From a virus, in IMG/VR virus record IMGVR_UViG_3300036881_000188, positions 60,054-124,053 of that record: a DNA stretch of 64,000 nt; one strand, written 5' to 3'. The notes beneath the pieces were generated by a model. The model was not told where the DNA came from and did not search any database. It was given only the letters and a program-made list of their open reading frames with translations. Positions 6,262 through 13,783 of this stretch are shown one piece after another. How positions within the stretch are numbered: the stretch's first letter is position 1; the number at the start of each line of letters is the position of its first letter. A program made the position numbers and the translations under genes.

Positions 6262-6349
6262 TCGCGCGCGCTGCAATGCTTGCGGCGCCGTCAAGGGAAT
6301 GGGAATAGCTTACCGGGAAATCCCGGGCGAATTGGTAGATCAACCATGA
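6191..6349 (+). CDS. RanBP2-like zinc-finger small protein (TTG start)
   Basis: The protein has 52 residues with GWQCGMCKKRNPARNRARC then NACG: W-x-C-x2-C-x3-N-x7-C-x2-C, close to the RanBP2-type zinc finger. A TAG at 6167-6169 closes the frame upstream, and the only start left is TTG 6191, which has GGAG 9 bases upstream. The stop overlaps the next ATG (ATGA), which confirms the frame. Probably binds single-stranded nucleic acid or protein. Confidence 0.72.
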   Translation: MKKPKLLKPGWQCGMCKKRNPARNRARCNACGAVKGMGIAYREIPGELVDQP

Positions 6350-6555
6350 AACAGTTAGTGATCAAAGTCGACATCGGAATTCTGGAAACCGGCATCAATC
6401 TGGGTGACGCTATCCAGGCCATTCAGACTTCTCTCGAACCGATCAAGGCCAAGGCCTTCGCAGACGATGCAATCTCGACGATGTCGGGCGAGATCATCGA
6501 CGAAGTGAATGGCGACGAGCTGATCGGCTTTTGGGAGATCGGAGACCGAAAGTAA
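6346..6555 (+). CDS. hypothetical protein, 69 aa
   Basis: The start is the ATGA overlap at 6346. The protein is acidic, with a strand and helix (LVIKVDIGILETG, then LGDAIQAIQTSLEPIKAKAF). No family is recognised. Its stop TAA overlaps the next ATG region by adjacency (TAAATGG). Confidence 0.7.
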   Translation: MKQLVIKVDIGILETGINLGDAIQAIQTSLEPIKAKAFADDAISTMSGEIIDEVNGDELIGFWEIGDRK

Positions 6556-6705
6556 ATGGGTCTCCTCGACGCAAGAACAAAGGCGGCAATCCGCCGCGGC
6601 GCCTGGTACAAGACGGTCAACGATCCAATTCCAGAGCACCTGAAACCACAGATGTATCCAGGAGCGGCCACTCTCAAGGTTACGACGGAGAATCCTCTTG
6701 GATAG
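6556..6705 (+). CDS. hypothetical small protein, 49 aa
   Basis: The ATG directly follows the previous stop. The protein starts with an amphipathic basic helix (DARTKAAIRRGAWYK) and ends in a short beta segment. It overlaps the next gene (TTG 6698) by 8 bases. Unknown function. Confidence 0.6.
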   Translation: MGLLDARTKAAIRRGAWYKTVNDPIPEHLKPQMYPGAATLKVTTENPLG

Positions 6706-7027
6706 CGCAGAACGCTGTCAGTTGATTGCCGATGTCGCAGAGTACCTGAGCTTCAGGATGAGTGAAGGTGTTGTGATTGGTTCCAACGCCTGGTTCGATC
6801 TGGCTTGGGTGATCTTCCCGGCCATCGCTCAAGACAAGGTGTGCTATTTTCCATCGGCACGCATGAAGATTCTTGCCCTGCTGAAGAAGAACCCACCTCT
6901 ATATGCCCGTCTGGCTGAGTTCGTTCAGATCAACTCGGCGGCCTATCCCTTGCTCGAACGGAAGCGCGTAAACGGTGATCCCGACATGAGTAAGTACCTC
7001 GATAGCTTAGGCATTCACGCTGCATGA
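6698..7027 (+). CDS. hypothetical protein, 109 aa (TTG start)
   Basis: The start TTG 6698 has GGAG about 8 bases upstream (ACGGAGAATCCTC). The protein is mostly helical, with an aromatic core (NAWFDLAWVIFPAIAQ) and a C-terminal helix. No family recognised; soluble. Confidence 0.7.
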   Translation: MDSAERCQLIADVAEYLSFRMSEGVVIGSNAWFDLAWVIFPAIAQDKVCYFPSARMKILALLKKNPPLYARLAEFVQINSAAYPLLERKRVNGDPDMSKYLDSLGIHAA

Positions 7028-7050
7028 ATTCAATCCTGTAAGGAGGCACC

Positions 7051-7431
7051 GTGCCCCAGTTTAAGCGCTCCGTTTGCGTTTGGATTCTGTGCTTGTTCTT
7101 GTTTGTTACGGCAACAGCAAGAGCAGTCACAAGAACCGTGAAGACCGTGGTTGGCATCGCCAGTTATTACGGGCACGTCCACCAGGGCCGGCGCATGGCC
7201 AATGGCCAGAGATTCGACGAGAGCAAGCTGACTGCGGCCAGCAGGACGCTGCCGCTGGGCACGCGTGTGAAGGTCACATCGCTGCGAAACCAGAAGTCTG
7301 TCATCGTCACCATTACCGATCGAGGCCCTGCTGCAAAGACGAGAGTGATCGATCTGTCTACCGCAGCGGCGCGCGCCCTCGGAATGATTTCTCGTGGGGT
7401 GGACAAGGTGAGAGTAGATCCCTTGCATTAA
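7051..7431 (+). CDS. RlpA-like exported double-psi beta-barrel protein
   Basis: The protein has 126 residues. Residues 1-26 look like a signal peptide (basic KR, hydrophobic VWILCLFLFVTA, then ATARA). The RlpA core follows: GIASYYG (about 35), GRRMANGQRFD (about 46), LTAASRTLPLGTRVKV (about 59), VTITDRGP (about 86) and IDLSTAAARALG (about 99). RlpA proteins act on septal peptidoglycan; in a phage this suggests wall remodelling or lysis. The GTG start has a near-perfect AAGGAGG. No lipobox Cys is seen, unlike host RlpA. Confidence 0.85.
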   Translation: MPQFKRSVCVWILCLFLFVTATARAVTRTVKTVVGIASYYGHVHQGRRMANGQRFDESKLTAASRTLPLGTRVKVTSLRNQKSVIVTITDRGPAAKTRVIDLSTAAARALGMISRGVDKVRVDPLH

Positions 7432-7448
7432 GGGATTCCCCTGATACC
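7429..7448 (+). promoter_or_regulatory. TAGGGG-like element, copy 3 (divergent)
   Basis: TAAGGGATTCCCCTGATACC begins in the stop codon of the RlpA-like gene. It resembles the elements at 3205 and 4103 but with one G fewer. It lies about 45 bases before the next start. Confidence 0.35.
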
Positions 7449-7476
7449 GCAGACTACCAGGAAAGGAAACACTGAT

Positions 7477-7683
7477 ATGGATGTGACTGCACGAAAGCTC
7501 ACGGTTTATCCCAGGATTCTGGCTGTAGCCAAGCGTGCCGAGTTCGGGCTCGGCATCTACAGTTGCTGTCCAGAATGCAAGGGGTGTGAACACCACGACC
7601 CAACCTGTGAACGCGGTCAGTTGTTTGCCATGGCCGCGACGATTGAGAAAGATGAGAAGGAAGCATGCCCAAGTTCCGAGTGA
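7477..7683 (+). CDS. Cys-rich small protein, 68 aa
   Basis: The ATG at 7477 follows AGGAAAGGAAACACTGAT. Residues 30-48 hold CCPECKGCEHHDPTCERG, a cluster of five Cys and two His that probably binds zinc. The tail is acidic. The gene overlaps the next by 19 bases. Confidence 0.7.
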   Translation: MDVTARKLTVYPRILAVAKRAEFGLGIYSCCPECKGCEHHDPTCERGQLFAMAATIEKDEKEACPSSE

Positions 7684-7847
7684 AAGTAACAACGGAAGCC
7701 CTGGTCACCACCTCTATGGAGATCGAGGCGCCGACTGAAGACGACGCCATCGAAGAAGCCGCAACGCAGGCACGGAATAACGGCGGCGATCACATCTGGG
7801 CCTATGACGGCTTGATCGAAGACGCCCCGATCACGGCAACGCTATGA
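7665..7847 (+). CDS. hypothetical protein, 60 aa
   Basis: The start lies inside the previous gene with GAAGGAAGC upstream. The fold looks like a small alpha/beta domain (FRVKVTTEALVTTSMEIEAP, then a helix DDAIEEAATQARN). Similar small proteins are common in phages; function unknown. Confidence 0.65.
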   Translation: MPKFRVKVTTEALVTTSMEIEAPTEDDAIEEAATQARNNGGDHIWAYDGLIEDAPITATL

Positions 7848-7872
7848 CCAACAAAGTGTTCGAGAACTGACC

Positions 7873-8466
7873 GTGCCGCGACTGACAATCGAGCTTGTGC
7901 CCGCCTCCTGCTGGTTCTCGAATGTGAGATCCAGCGTCCCTCCTTCCGTGTGGGAAGTTCTGAAGAAGCAAACCTCGAAGCTGACCCGGCACCGCTGCGA
8001 GATCTGCGCCGGCCGTGGCCGTCGCTGGCCTGTTGAGTGCCATGAGGTCTGGCTGTACGACGACAAGACGCATACCCAGACTCTGGTGAGGCTGATAGCT
8101 CTGTGTCCCATGTGCCACAAAGTCAAGCACATCGGCTTAGCCAGTGTGAATGGCGAGTTCGAAGAAGTCCGCGCTCACCTGATGAAGGTGAACCAGTGGC
8201 CACAACAATCGACTGCTGATGCCTATATTGCCAGGGCATTCGAGATCTTTGAGGAACGCAGCCGGCATGAATGGACTCTGGACATCTCGTATCTGAAGCA
8301 GTTCGGGATCGATCCGGCAACAATGAAGCGGCCTCTCGCTGGCACCGTTCGGTTACTTCCTGTGATGTCACCGATCAGTGTCCTACCAAATAGTGATGTG
8401 CCCTTTGTTTCCGAAGCGGACTTCGATCCGTTCGACCACATCATCAACAACGAAAGGGTTGCATGA
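7873..8466 (+). CDS. HNH-nuclease-like protein
   Basis: The protein has 197 residues. The zinc-bound HNH-like core is CEICAGRGRRWPVECHE (about residues 40-56) followed by LCPMCHKVKHIG (about 77-88), i.e. two CxxC-type pairs around an ECHE motif. This matches a phage family with an SNVRS N-terminal segment that is often annotated as HNH endonuclease. The GTG start 7873 is the first in frame after the previous stop; an 8-codon ATG frame (7843-7869) ends just before it and may couple translation. The tail beyond residue 100 is helical. Cleavage activity is not certain. Confidence 0.72.
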   Translation: MPRLTIELVPASCWFSNVRSSVPPSVWEVLKKQTSKLTRHRCEICAGRGRRWPVECHEVWLYDDKTHTQTLVRLIALCPMCHKVKHIGLASVNGEFEEVRAHLMKVNQWPQQSTADAYIARAFEIFEERSRHEWTLDISYLKQFGIDPATMKRPLAGTVRLLPVMSPISVLPNSDVPFVSEADFDPFDHIINNERVA

Positions 8467-8467
8467 C

Positions 8468-8647
8468 ATGGCTGAATTGGAAGATGTCTGGATTCTGCTG
8501 GACCGTAGGAAGAAGGGGCCAATGCTTTTGGTTCTGCGTTGGTTTTCATCCAGAGAAGAAGCAGAAGGTTTTGCCACGGATATGCTTGGTCTCGGTCCTT
8601 TAGGGTTTCAGACGTATCACTTGAATAATGAGGATCGCGTTGCCTAA
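8468..8647 (+). CDS. hypothetical protein, 59 aa
   Basis: ATG 8468 comes 1 base after the HNH gene stop. The sequence suggests a ferredoxin-like small fold (VWILLDRRKKGPMLLVL, helix SSREEAEGFATDML). Family not recognised. A tRNA gene follows 6 bases later. Confidence 0.65.
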   Translation: MAELEDVWILLDRRKKGPMLLVLRWFSSREEAEGFATDMLGLGPLGFQTYHLNNEDRVA

Positions 8648-8653
8648 CTCGAA

Positions 8654-8737
8654 CGTGCGGTAGCGAAGTGGTCAAACGCGGCAATCTGCAAAACTGCCGG
8701 CTCAAGCCTTCGTGGGTTCGAATCCAACCGCCGTCCA
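8654..8737 (+). tRNA. tRNA with Cys anticodon (GCA) and a class II-like variable arm
   Basis: The anticodon loop CTGCAAA gives GCA (8688-8690), and the 3' end reads T-CCA, where U73 is a cysteine identity base. The D-arm GCG...CGC and T-loop TTCGAAT are normal. The acceptor is irregular: CG-(T)-GCGG pairs with CCGCCG only if T8656 bulges out. The variable region is 14 nt with a small stem (GGC-TCAA-GCC), like tRNA-Tyr or tRNA-Ser rather than tRNA-Cys. It may be a Tyr-type tRNA that became a Cys reader, or be slightly decayed. Confidence 0.75.
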
Positions 8738-8750
8738 ACTTTGGAGAAAC

Positions 8751-9938
8751 ATGGCAGACACCACGATGAATGAGCACACTCATCCCCCTGAATGGTGGCG
8801 GGAGCAGGAGCGGATCGCTGGTTTAACCACAGCGACAGCGCTTGAGCCAGATGAACCATGCAGCCATGTCGGCTGTTTATCCCACACCAGCCATTCTTGC
8901 GAAGGGTGCGGCCGTACCGGCGGCGCCGTTGCACATCAGGAAGATATTCCTGACATGAGTGATTACGACCCCTCGACAGATCGGTTCGCAGAGTTCGGCG
9001 CGCCTGGTTCACCAGAGCGCCATGAGTTTTCTCTTGCCATGATGAAGGCAAGTATAGCCGCCGGGGAAGAGTGGTTGAAGAAGCCCGAGTCGGAGAGATA
9101 CAAGCCCAAGGGACCCATCTGGGATGTGTCATGGCCGACCTACATCGAGAGCTGGCCGAACGCTTTGCACAGCTTGTCAGTTCCCTCAGTAAGGGTTCAG
9201 ATGACCCTGGAAGAAGCGCGCGTCATGGGCAGCTACATCATCGAGCTGGGCGAAGGATTTACCGAGGGTGTGCCCGAGAACCACGAGACGGTAAAGGATC
9301 TCCTGATCGCGCGGCTGGACAAGGCCGTTCAGCAGTTCCCAAAGGGTATCTTTGTCCGCCTTGGCTCGCGCAGTCCGAAGGATGCTTTTTACTGGGGATG
9401 TGGCCTCGGCGAAGGCGCTCAGTTGCCAAATGGCCAAATCACCTCAGGCCAGATGGCTTTCGATCTCCTGACCTGCTGTTCCGAGCGCATCTATGACGAC
9501 CTGCATATGCAGATCGCCATGAACTACCCGCCCAGTGTTTGGATCCGTGAGGGCCTGGACCTGCCCGAGTGGTCAGAGTTCCGTTGCTTCATGCAGGACC
9601 GCAAGCTCGTCGGGATCAGCCAATACTACTACCGCGGAGTGTACTCGGAGATTACCGAAGACGCCGCCGGCATCAAGTGGGCGATCGAGCAGTTCTTTGA
9701 CAAGGAATTGCGAGATGCTTCTCATCTCGATTCAGTAGTCTTCGATGTGTTCATCAAGCGCCGGCGGAGTCTTTCTGACAGCTATAACCAGTACGGTGTC
9801 AAGCTGTTGGAAATCAATCCCTTTTACAACCTGAGTGATCCGTGTCTGTTCGATTGGAACCGGCCGGAGGAATTCAAAGGTCAGATCCGATTCAGGACTG
9901 AGCTTGGCGGCCACCGTTCCGGTGTAACCGATCTATAG
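8751..9938 (+). CDS. hypothetical protein, 395 aa
   Basis: I do not recognise this protein. The ATG at 8751 has TTGGAGAAAC upstream and clears the tRNA; the frame is open to 8712, but that part lies in the tRNA. Residues 30-65 hold Cys/His (CSHVGCLSHTSHSCEGCG), a likely zinc site. The C-terminal half is alpha/beta with FDVFIKRRRS and a Tyr-rich stretch (LVGISQYYYRGVY). Its size and position just before the PRTRC cassette could make it a partner, but nothing proves this. Confidence 0.75.
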   Translation: MADTTMNEHTHPPEWWREQERIAGLTTATALEPDEPCSHVGCLSHTSHSCEGCGRTGGAVAHQEDIPDMSDYDPSTDRFAEFGAPGSPERHEFSLAMMKASIAAGEEWLKKPESERYKPKGPIWDVSWPTYIESWPNALHSLSVPSVRVQMTLEEARVMGSYIIELGEGFTEGVPENHETVKDLLIARLDKAVQQFPKGIFVRLGSRSPKDAFYWGCGLGEGAQLPNGQITSGQMAFDLLTCCSERIYDDLHMQIAMNYPPSVWIREGLDLPEWSEFRCFMQDRKLVGISQYYYRGVYSEITEDAAGIKWAIEQFFDKELRDASHLDSVVFDVFIKRRRSLSDSYNQYGVKLLEINPFYNLSDPCLFDWNRPEEFKGQIRFRTELGGHRSGVTDL

Positions 9939-9971
9939 CCAACATCAACAGCCCATTGGGCGAGGACAACC

Positions 9972-10559
9972 ATGTTCACAGAACTGATGCCGATTCTGAA
10001 GAGTCGGCCCGTGACGATTACGATCGCTTCGGTTGACAAGACCAAAATCAGGGTCAACGTCATTCCCAAGGCGGTCGACAGTGACAGCCAGCTGACCCGC
10101 GACGTGACCCAGAAGGAAGGCGTGACAAAGGAAGATGTTGCAGCCTTGATCACACCCCTATCCCTGGTGGGCACACCCGAAGAGATCGACGCTGAGCTGC
10201 CTCAATTGCTGGCCAGCTACTCCGACGGCCACACAACCGTTCTGGAAAGCCTGAAGGAACTCCAGGAGACGCTTGCCGAGGTTGCCAAGTCAGCCAAGGA
10301 AGCAACGGCGAAGGCCAAGACCAAGGTGACGCCGGCGAAGGCCGACAAGAAGGATGAAGGCAAGCCTGCCGTTCATCCAACCAAGACAACGGCTGGTACT
10401 GCCCAGGCCCCGGATACCTTCACACTCTGGGAGGCCGCGGGCGATGCCAATGCCGCTGCCGCCGTTCACGCCGAGGAACCCGCTGCGGCACCGCCGGCAG
10501 AAGACGGCGAACTTCCCGCTGAACTACCAGACGGATTCGACGAAGGCGAGGCCGAATAA
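9972..10559 (+). CDS. PRTRC system protein E
   Basis: The N-terminus MFTELMPILKSRPVTITIAS, then RVNVIPK (about residues 27-33), TPLSLVGTPEEIDAELP (about 61-77) and a helix, match PRTRC protein E. The C-terminal 90 residues are Ala/Lys/Pro-rich and disordered. PRTRC cassettes are named for ParB- and ThiF-related members; the role of E is unknown. The next gene starts in the stop codon (TAATGG), so E and C are coupled. Start 9972 has no strong site close by (GGGCGAGGACAACC). Confidence 0.82.
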   Translation: MFTELMPILKSRPVTITIASVDKTKIRVNVIPKAVDSDSQLTRDVTQKEGVTKEDVAALITPLSLVGTPEEIDAELPQLLASYSDGHTTVLESLKELQETLAEVAKSAKEATAKAKTKVTPAKADKKDEGKPAVHPTKTTAGTAQAPDTFTLWEAAGDANAAAAVHAEEPAAAPPAEDGELPAELPDGFDEGEAE

Positions 10560-10768
10560 TGGCAGTCAAAGTCGAGAAAATGACGCGGGAGTTCGTGTTC
10601 GATGATGCAGTGTTGCCGGACCCCAATCCGGAATTCACCATCGAGCAGGTGCGGGCGATGTACGCTCCGCAGTACCCCGAGATCACCACGGCAACAGTTG
10701 TGGGCCCTGAGGCCCGCAACGGCAAGCTGCGGTTCCGCTTCGGTCGGGCAGTGGGTGCCAAGGGGTAG
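10559..10768 (+). CDS. PRTRC system protein C (ubiquitin-like family)
   Basis: The protein has 69 residues, the family length. The LPDPNP motif (about 18-23), EQVRAMYAPQYPEITTA (about 29-45) and terminal FGRAVGAKG match PRTRC C, which Pfam-type analyses place among prokaryotic ubiquitin-like proteins. The chain ends in a single Gly, the position used for conjugation in ubiquitin-like proteins. With the E2-like B and E1-like ThiF genes downstream it could be the modifier, but conjugation has not been shown for this cassette to my knowledge. Confidence 0.85.
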   Translation: MAVKVEKMTREFVFDDAVLPDPNPEFTIEQVRAMYAPQYPEITTATVVGPEARNGKLRFRFGRAVGAKG

Positions 10769-10772
10769 TCAG

Positions 10773-10985
10773 TTGACCAGATCATCAAAGAAGGTTGCCT
10801 TGATCCGCAGGCTCAATGAGTTTGCGGATCAGGGTGATCCCGCTTCGATTGCCATTGTTGGCGAGGTTGTGAAATGCGAATCCGCGCGAAAGATAGGGCA
10901 GGCTCTGCATGTGCTGTTCGACAGGCGTCAACGAGACAAAGAGCTGCTCACTCCCGCCGCGAGTCTGATCCATCCGTTGGTCTGA
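10773..10985 (+). CDS. hypothetical protein within PRTRC cassette, 70 aa (TTG start)
   Basis: The TTG at 10773 lies 4 bases after PRTRC C. The protein is helical and mixed-charge (ALIRRLNEFADQGD, then ESARKIGQALHVLFDRRQR). It has no match I recognise and is not a standard PRTRC member. Its stop overlaps the presumed CTG start of the F gene (CTGA). Confidence 0.6.
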   Translation: MTRSSKKVALIRRLNEFADQGDPASIAIVGEVVKCESARKIGQALHVLFDRRQRDKELLTPAASLIHPLV

Positions 10986-11980
10986 TCGCGCCGGCCAACT
11001 TTCTCCGCCTGCCAAGTCTGCGCGGGGTGCAGTTCCAGTACACGGTTCGCCGCGATATGGAGCTGGCTCTCAAACCGCTAGAAGTTCTGGTGGACAAAGG
11101 CTATGTGAGGAATGAACACATCGAGGGTGCCAAAGATGTTGTTGAAGTTCTGATCCGGGCGCTGAAAGACATGCTGGCTTCCTGTTGGTGCGAAGAAGGG
11201 TTTGAGATTCACTTCGAGCTGAGCAGTGAAGAGTGGATGCGGAAGGCAAAGAAGGAACCGTTGTACTTGTGTTTCTCCTGGACCAATGGGTCGATGCAAT
11301 ACATGGCACTGGATACGGTGGTCCAACGCCTGGGCAATGCTCCTGAGTACGAGAAGCTGATGGCGACGTTCTACTGGCTGATCTATGGCGCAGCCTGTGC
11401 CGTGACGATGCCTTTCTCTTTGAATGAAGCCAAAGCCGAATATGAAATACGTCAGGATTACCTGGCTGAAGAGAGGGAGCAAGGGGAAGAGCCTCTGGCT
11501 GAGGAGCTCGCCGATCCCAATGACTGTCCGGTGTATCTCAAGGAAGCCAGCCGGTTAAAGTTCGCCGAGCGTCGCATCAAAGCAGCCTTCGACACCATTC
11601 CCGATGAGGAATGCAAGGCACTCTTCCTGACCTGCTTGGAAGCCTACAAGCTTTCCAAGACGATCAAGTTGTCGAAGACAATCCCCGAGCTGGAATACTC
11701 CGTCGGGAATGCCCGGTATTACGACGGCGCTTCGCAGATCGGTCTTGCCCTCGGTGTCGACAGGAAGGACAACATCACCGCCTGGATCGATGAATACCAG
11801 CAGGACCTGTACAACAGCGGCTGTGACCCGACGCCAACTATCGTCCGGGGTTATCGGCCTGATGACTACCAGGCATTCGCGCAGCTGTTCGAAGCTCTGC
11901 CTCGGATGGTCAAGCTGATCGGCCTTCTGAACAAGTGCGTGATGACAGTTGAGGAGTGGGAGAAATGCACCTCGAAGTAA
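10982..11980 (+). CDS. PRTRC system protein F
   Basis: A protein of about 332 residues, with an N-terminal LRLPSLRG segment and a long helical body ending in LIGLLNKCVMTVEEWEKC. Order and size fit PRTRC F between C and B. The start is unclear: CTG 10982 overlaps the preceding stop (CTGA), GTG 11027 is later, and ATG 10874 would overlap the previous gene by 112 bases with random-looking residues. A dense acidic patch (about 155-180) and several Trp/Tyr are visible. The function is unknown. Confidence 0.72.
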   Translation: MIAPANFLRLPSLRGVQFQYTVRRDMELALKPLEVLVDKGYVRNEHIEGAKDVVEVLIRALKDMLASCWCEEGFEIHFELSSEEWMRKAKKEPLYLCFSWTNGSMQYMALDTVVQRLGNAPEYEKLMATFYWLIYGAACAVTMPFSLNEAKAEYEIRQDYLAEEREQGEEPLAEELADPNDCPVYLKEASRLKFAERRIKAAFDTIPDEECKALFLTCLEAYKLSKTIKLSKTIPELEYSVGNARYYDGASQIGLALGVDRKDNITAWIDEYQQDLYNSGCDPTPTIVRGYRPDDYQAFAQLFEALPRMVKLIGLLNKCVMTVEEWEKCTSK

Positions 11981-12678
11981 ACATTGGGATGCGCCATGAG
12001 TACACCCTGAACAAGGTGCTGCTCTACTATGCTGGCGGAACCGAGAAGGACAAGTCCGGATTCCTGACTGAACACACGCCGGTTTGCCTGGACGGGGAAC
12101 TGCAGGTCGGCCCTGGCAGCCTCATCTCGATCGAGTTGTTGACTGAACTCCTGGAGACTCTTGGGCAGAAGACCGGCCTGGTTTACCTGCCGCCGAATGT
12201 CATCGCCTGCACCTCCAACGCGATTGTCTGGTGGACGCCGGCAAGAAAGCGGGCCATGTTCTTCCACAAGGAAGAGGCTGCAGCTCTGAATGGCCAGGTG
12301 TTTCCTCACCCGGCTTTGATCTGGATCGTCAACCGCGGCCGCTTATCCTTGCGCGCTCTGGCTGGGGATCACCGTCCTGATCCGGAAGATCCACTCTTCG
12401 TGGCTCCCTACTGGAACACCGAGCCCGGTCGAGGAAGTGTCTGCTCCGGCAGCATGAAGCGGCCGAGGGTCACCGACGTGTCCACGTTGGAAGTCTGGGA
12501 AGAAGGTTTCTTCGATAGCGAATTCACCCATCCCAGCGGAGCTGGCGTGCTTACCAAGCACCCCGGAGGTTTCCTTGGGCTGTGGACGGAACTGGCCGGC
12601 GCTGAAGCCTTCGGCATCGAGTATCTGCACTCCTCCAAACAGACAGTTCGTGACTTGCTGACTGAAGGATGCCAATGA
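11965..12678 (+). CDS. PRTRC system protein B (E2-like family)
   Basis: The protein has 237 residues. YLPPNVIACTSNAIVWWTPA (about 74-93), FPHPALIWIV (about 113-122), APYWN (about 147-151), GSVCSGS (C160) and FTHPSGAG then HPGGFLGLW (about 188-207) are the conserved PRTRC B landmarks. The family is grouped with prokaryotic E2 (ubiquitin-conjugating) domains; C160 is the best candidate for a thioester cysteine, by inference. ATG 11965 has GAGGAGTGGGAGAA upstream and overlaps the F gene by 16 bases. Confidence 0.85.
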   Translation: MHLEVNIGMRHEYTLNKVLLYYAGGTEKDKSGFLTEHTPVCLDGELQVGPGSLISIELLTELLETLGQKTGLVYLPPNVIACTSNAIVWWTPARKRAMFFHKEEAAALNGQVFPHPALIWIVNRGRLSLRALAGDHRPDPEDPLFVAPYWNTEPGRGSVCSGSMKRPRVTDVSTLEVWEEGFFDSEFTHPSGAGVLTKHPGGFLGLWTELAGAEAFGIEYLHSSKQTVRDLLTEGCQ

Positions 12679-12959
12679 AGAACACAATCGCTGTTACCGT
12701 TGGGTTGCGTTATCGCTTTCAGGACTTTGAAATCGGAACCATCCTGGAGTGCAAAGGCAGCTTCTACATCAAGACCACGGGCAAGTATCCGCTGGTCGAT
12801 CTAACGACTGGGGTGAGCCTTCACTACGCCCTGGTCGAGAAGATGGAATTCTCTCTGCTGAACATGGGCTCGCGGTTGACGATCACAATCTTCAACAAGC
12901 AGAGGCTACGTCTTCGCAACAAGTACAAGCGAGTCAAGAGATCGGTGGCAATCCCTTGA
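12675..12959 (+). CDS. hypothetical protein within PRTRC cassette, 94 aa
   Basis: The start ATGA 12675 overlaps the B gene stop (an ATG at 12669 is also in frame). The sequence is beta-rich (TVGLRYRFQDFEIGTILECKG) with a basic tail (LRLRNKYKRVKRS). It lacks the histidines of a JAB peptidase, so it is not the usual PRTRC A. It ends with TTGA, overlapping the ThiF start. Confidence 0.65.
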   Translation: MKNTIAVTVGLRYRFQDFEIGTILECKGSFYIKTTGKYPLVDLTTGVSLHYALVEKMEFSLLNMGSRLTITIFNKQRLRLRNKYKRVKRSVAIP

Positions 12960-13783
12960 ACCACAAGCTGGATCACAGATGCTCACGGACCCGCGTCGCA
13001 GTGGTGGGATGTGGAGGGACAGGTAGTGCGCTGGCCGGCGGCTTGCCGTACATCAACCAGTCCCTCCTTGCCGAGGGACAGCCAGGTCTCAATGTCATCT
13101 TCGTTGATGGCGATCGCATCTCCTCCACCAATTGTGTAAGGCAGCCTTTCTCCCAGTCGGAGATCGGCCTGTACAAGTCACTGGTTATTGCCAACAGGCT
13201 GAACCTCTTCTGGGGACTGAAATGGAACGCCTCCACTGGGCACTTCACAGAGAAGACAGATGGGGTTGTAGACATCCTGATCACCTGTGTGGATACGCGG
13301 GCGGCCAGGCTGGCCATCAGCCGGTCTCCAGCCTTCAAGAAGACGCTCTACTGGCTGGACATCGGGAACAATGCCGACAACGGCCAGTTCGTTCTGGGCC
13401 AGCCCCGGAACCGGCGCAATCAGCATGCCAAGTACCGTCTGCTTACGGTCGCGGAACTCTACCCGGAGATCATCGATCCCAGACTGGACGGCGAGGACAC
13501 GCTGCCCTCCTGCAGCTCCGTCGAGGCGTTGAAACGACAGGAGCCCTTTGTGAACCAGGTGCTGGCCAATCACGCGCTCGCTTTGCTGGCGCGGCTGTTC
13601 AGGCACCGCGAGGTTTCCTATCAAGGAGGCTTCGTCAACCTCGCCACCGGCCAGATGGCGCCTATACCGGTGACCCAGTGCGAACGCAAGAGGAAACATG
13701 CTGCAAGAGATTCTGTTTCGCCAGCTCGACCCGGCGGAAGAGGCCGATTTCCGCAAGTACGCTCAGGAGAACGATCCGCCTGA
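12956..13783 (+). CDS. PRTRC system ThiF-family (E1-like) adenylyltransferase
   Basis: The protein has 275 residues from TTG 12956 (TTGA overlap). The nucleotide site VAVVGCGGTGSA (about 14-25), IFVDGDRISSTN (about 48-59), NCVRQ with the conserved Asn and Arg, and ITCVDTRAAR (about 104) are the E1/ThiF landmarks. LPSCSS (about 183) offers a candidate catalytic cysteine. E1-like proteins adenylate the C-terminus of a ubiquitin-like protein; here the partner would be PRTRC C. The last 25 residues are Arg-rich and overlap the next gene by 86 bases. Confidence 0.87.
   Translation: MNHKLDHRCSRTRVAVVGCGGTGSALAGGLPYINQSLLAEGQPGLNVIFVDGDRISSTNCVRQPFSQSEIGLYKSLVIANRLNLFWGLKWNASTGHFTEKTDGVVDILITCVDTRAARLAISRSPAFKKTLYWLDIGNNADNGQFVLGQPRNRRNQHAKYRLLTVAELYPEIIDPRLDGEDTLPSCSSVEALKRQEPFVNQVLANHALALLARLFRHREVSYQGGFVNLATGQMAPIPVTQCERKRKHAARDSVSPARPGGRGRFPQVRSGERSA

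Noticed and set aside
8712-8750. Upstream start for the 395-aa protein
   Set aside because: It would lie inside the tRNA gene; ATG 8751 has a proper ribosome site.
10874-10981. ATG start for PRTRC F at 10874
   Set aside because: The extra residues look random and overlap the better-looking 70-aa gene by 112 bases.
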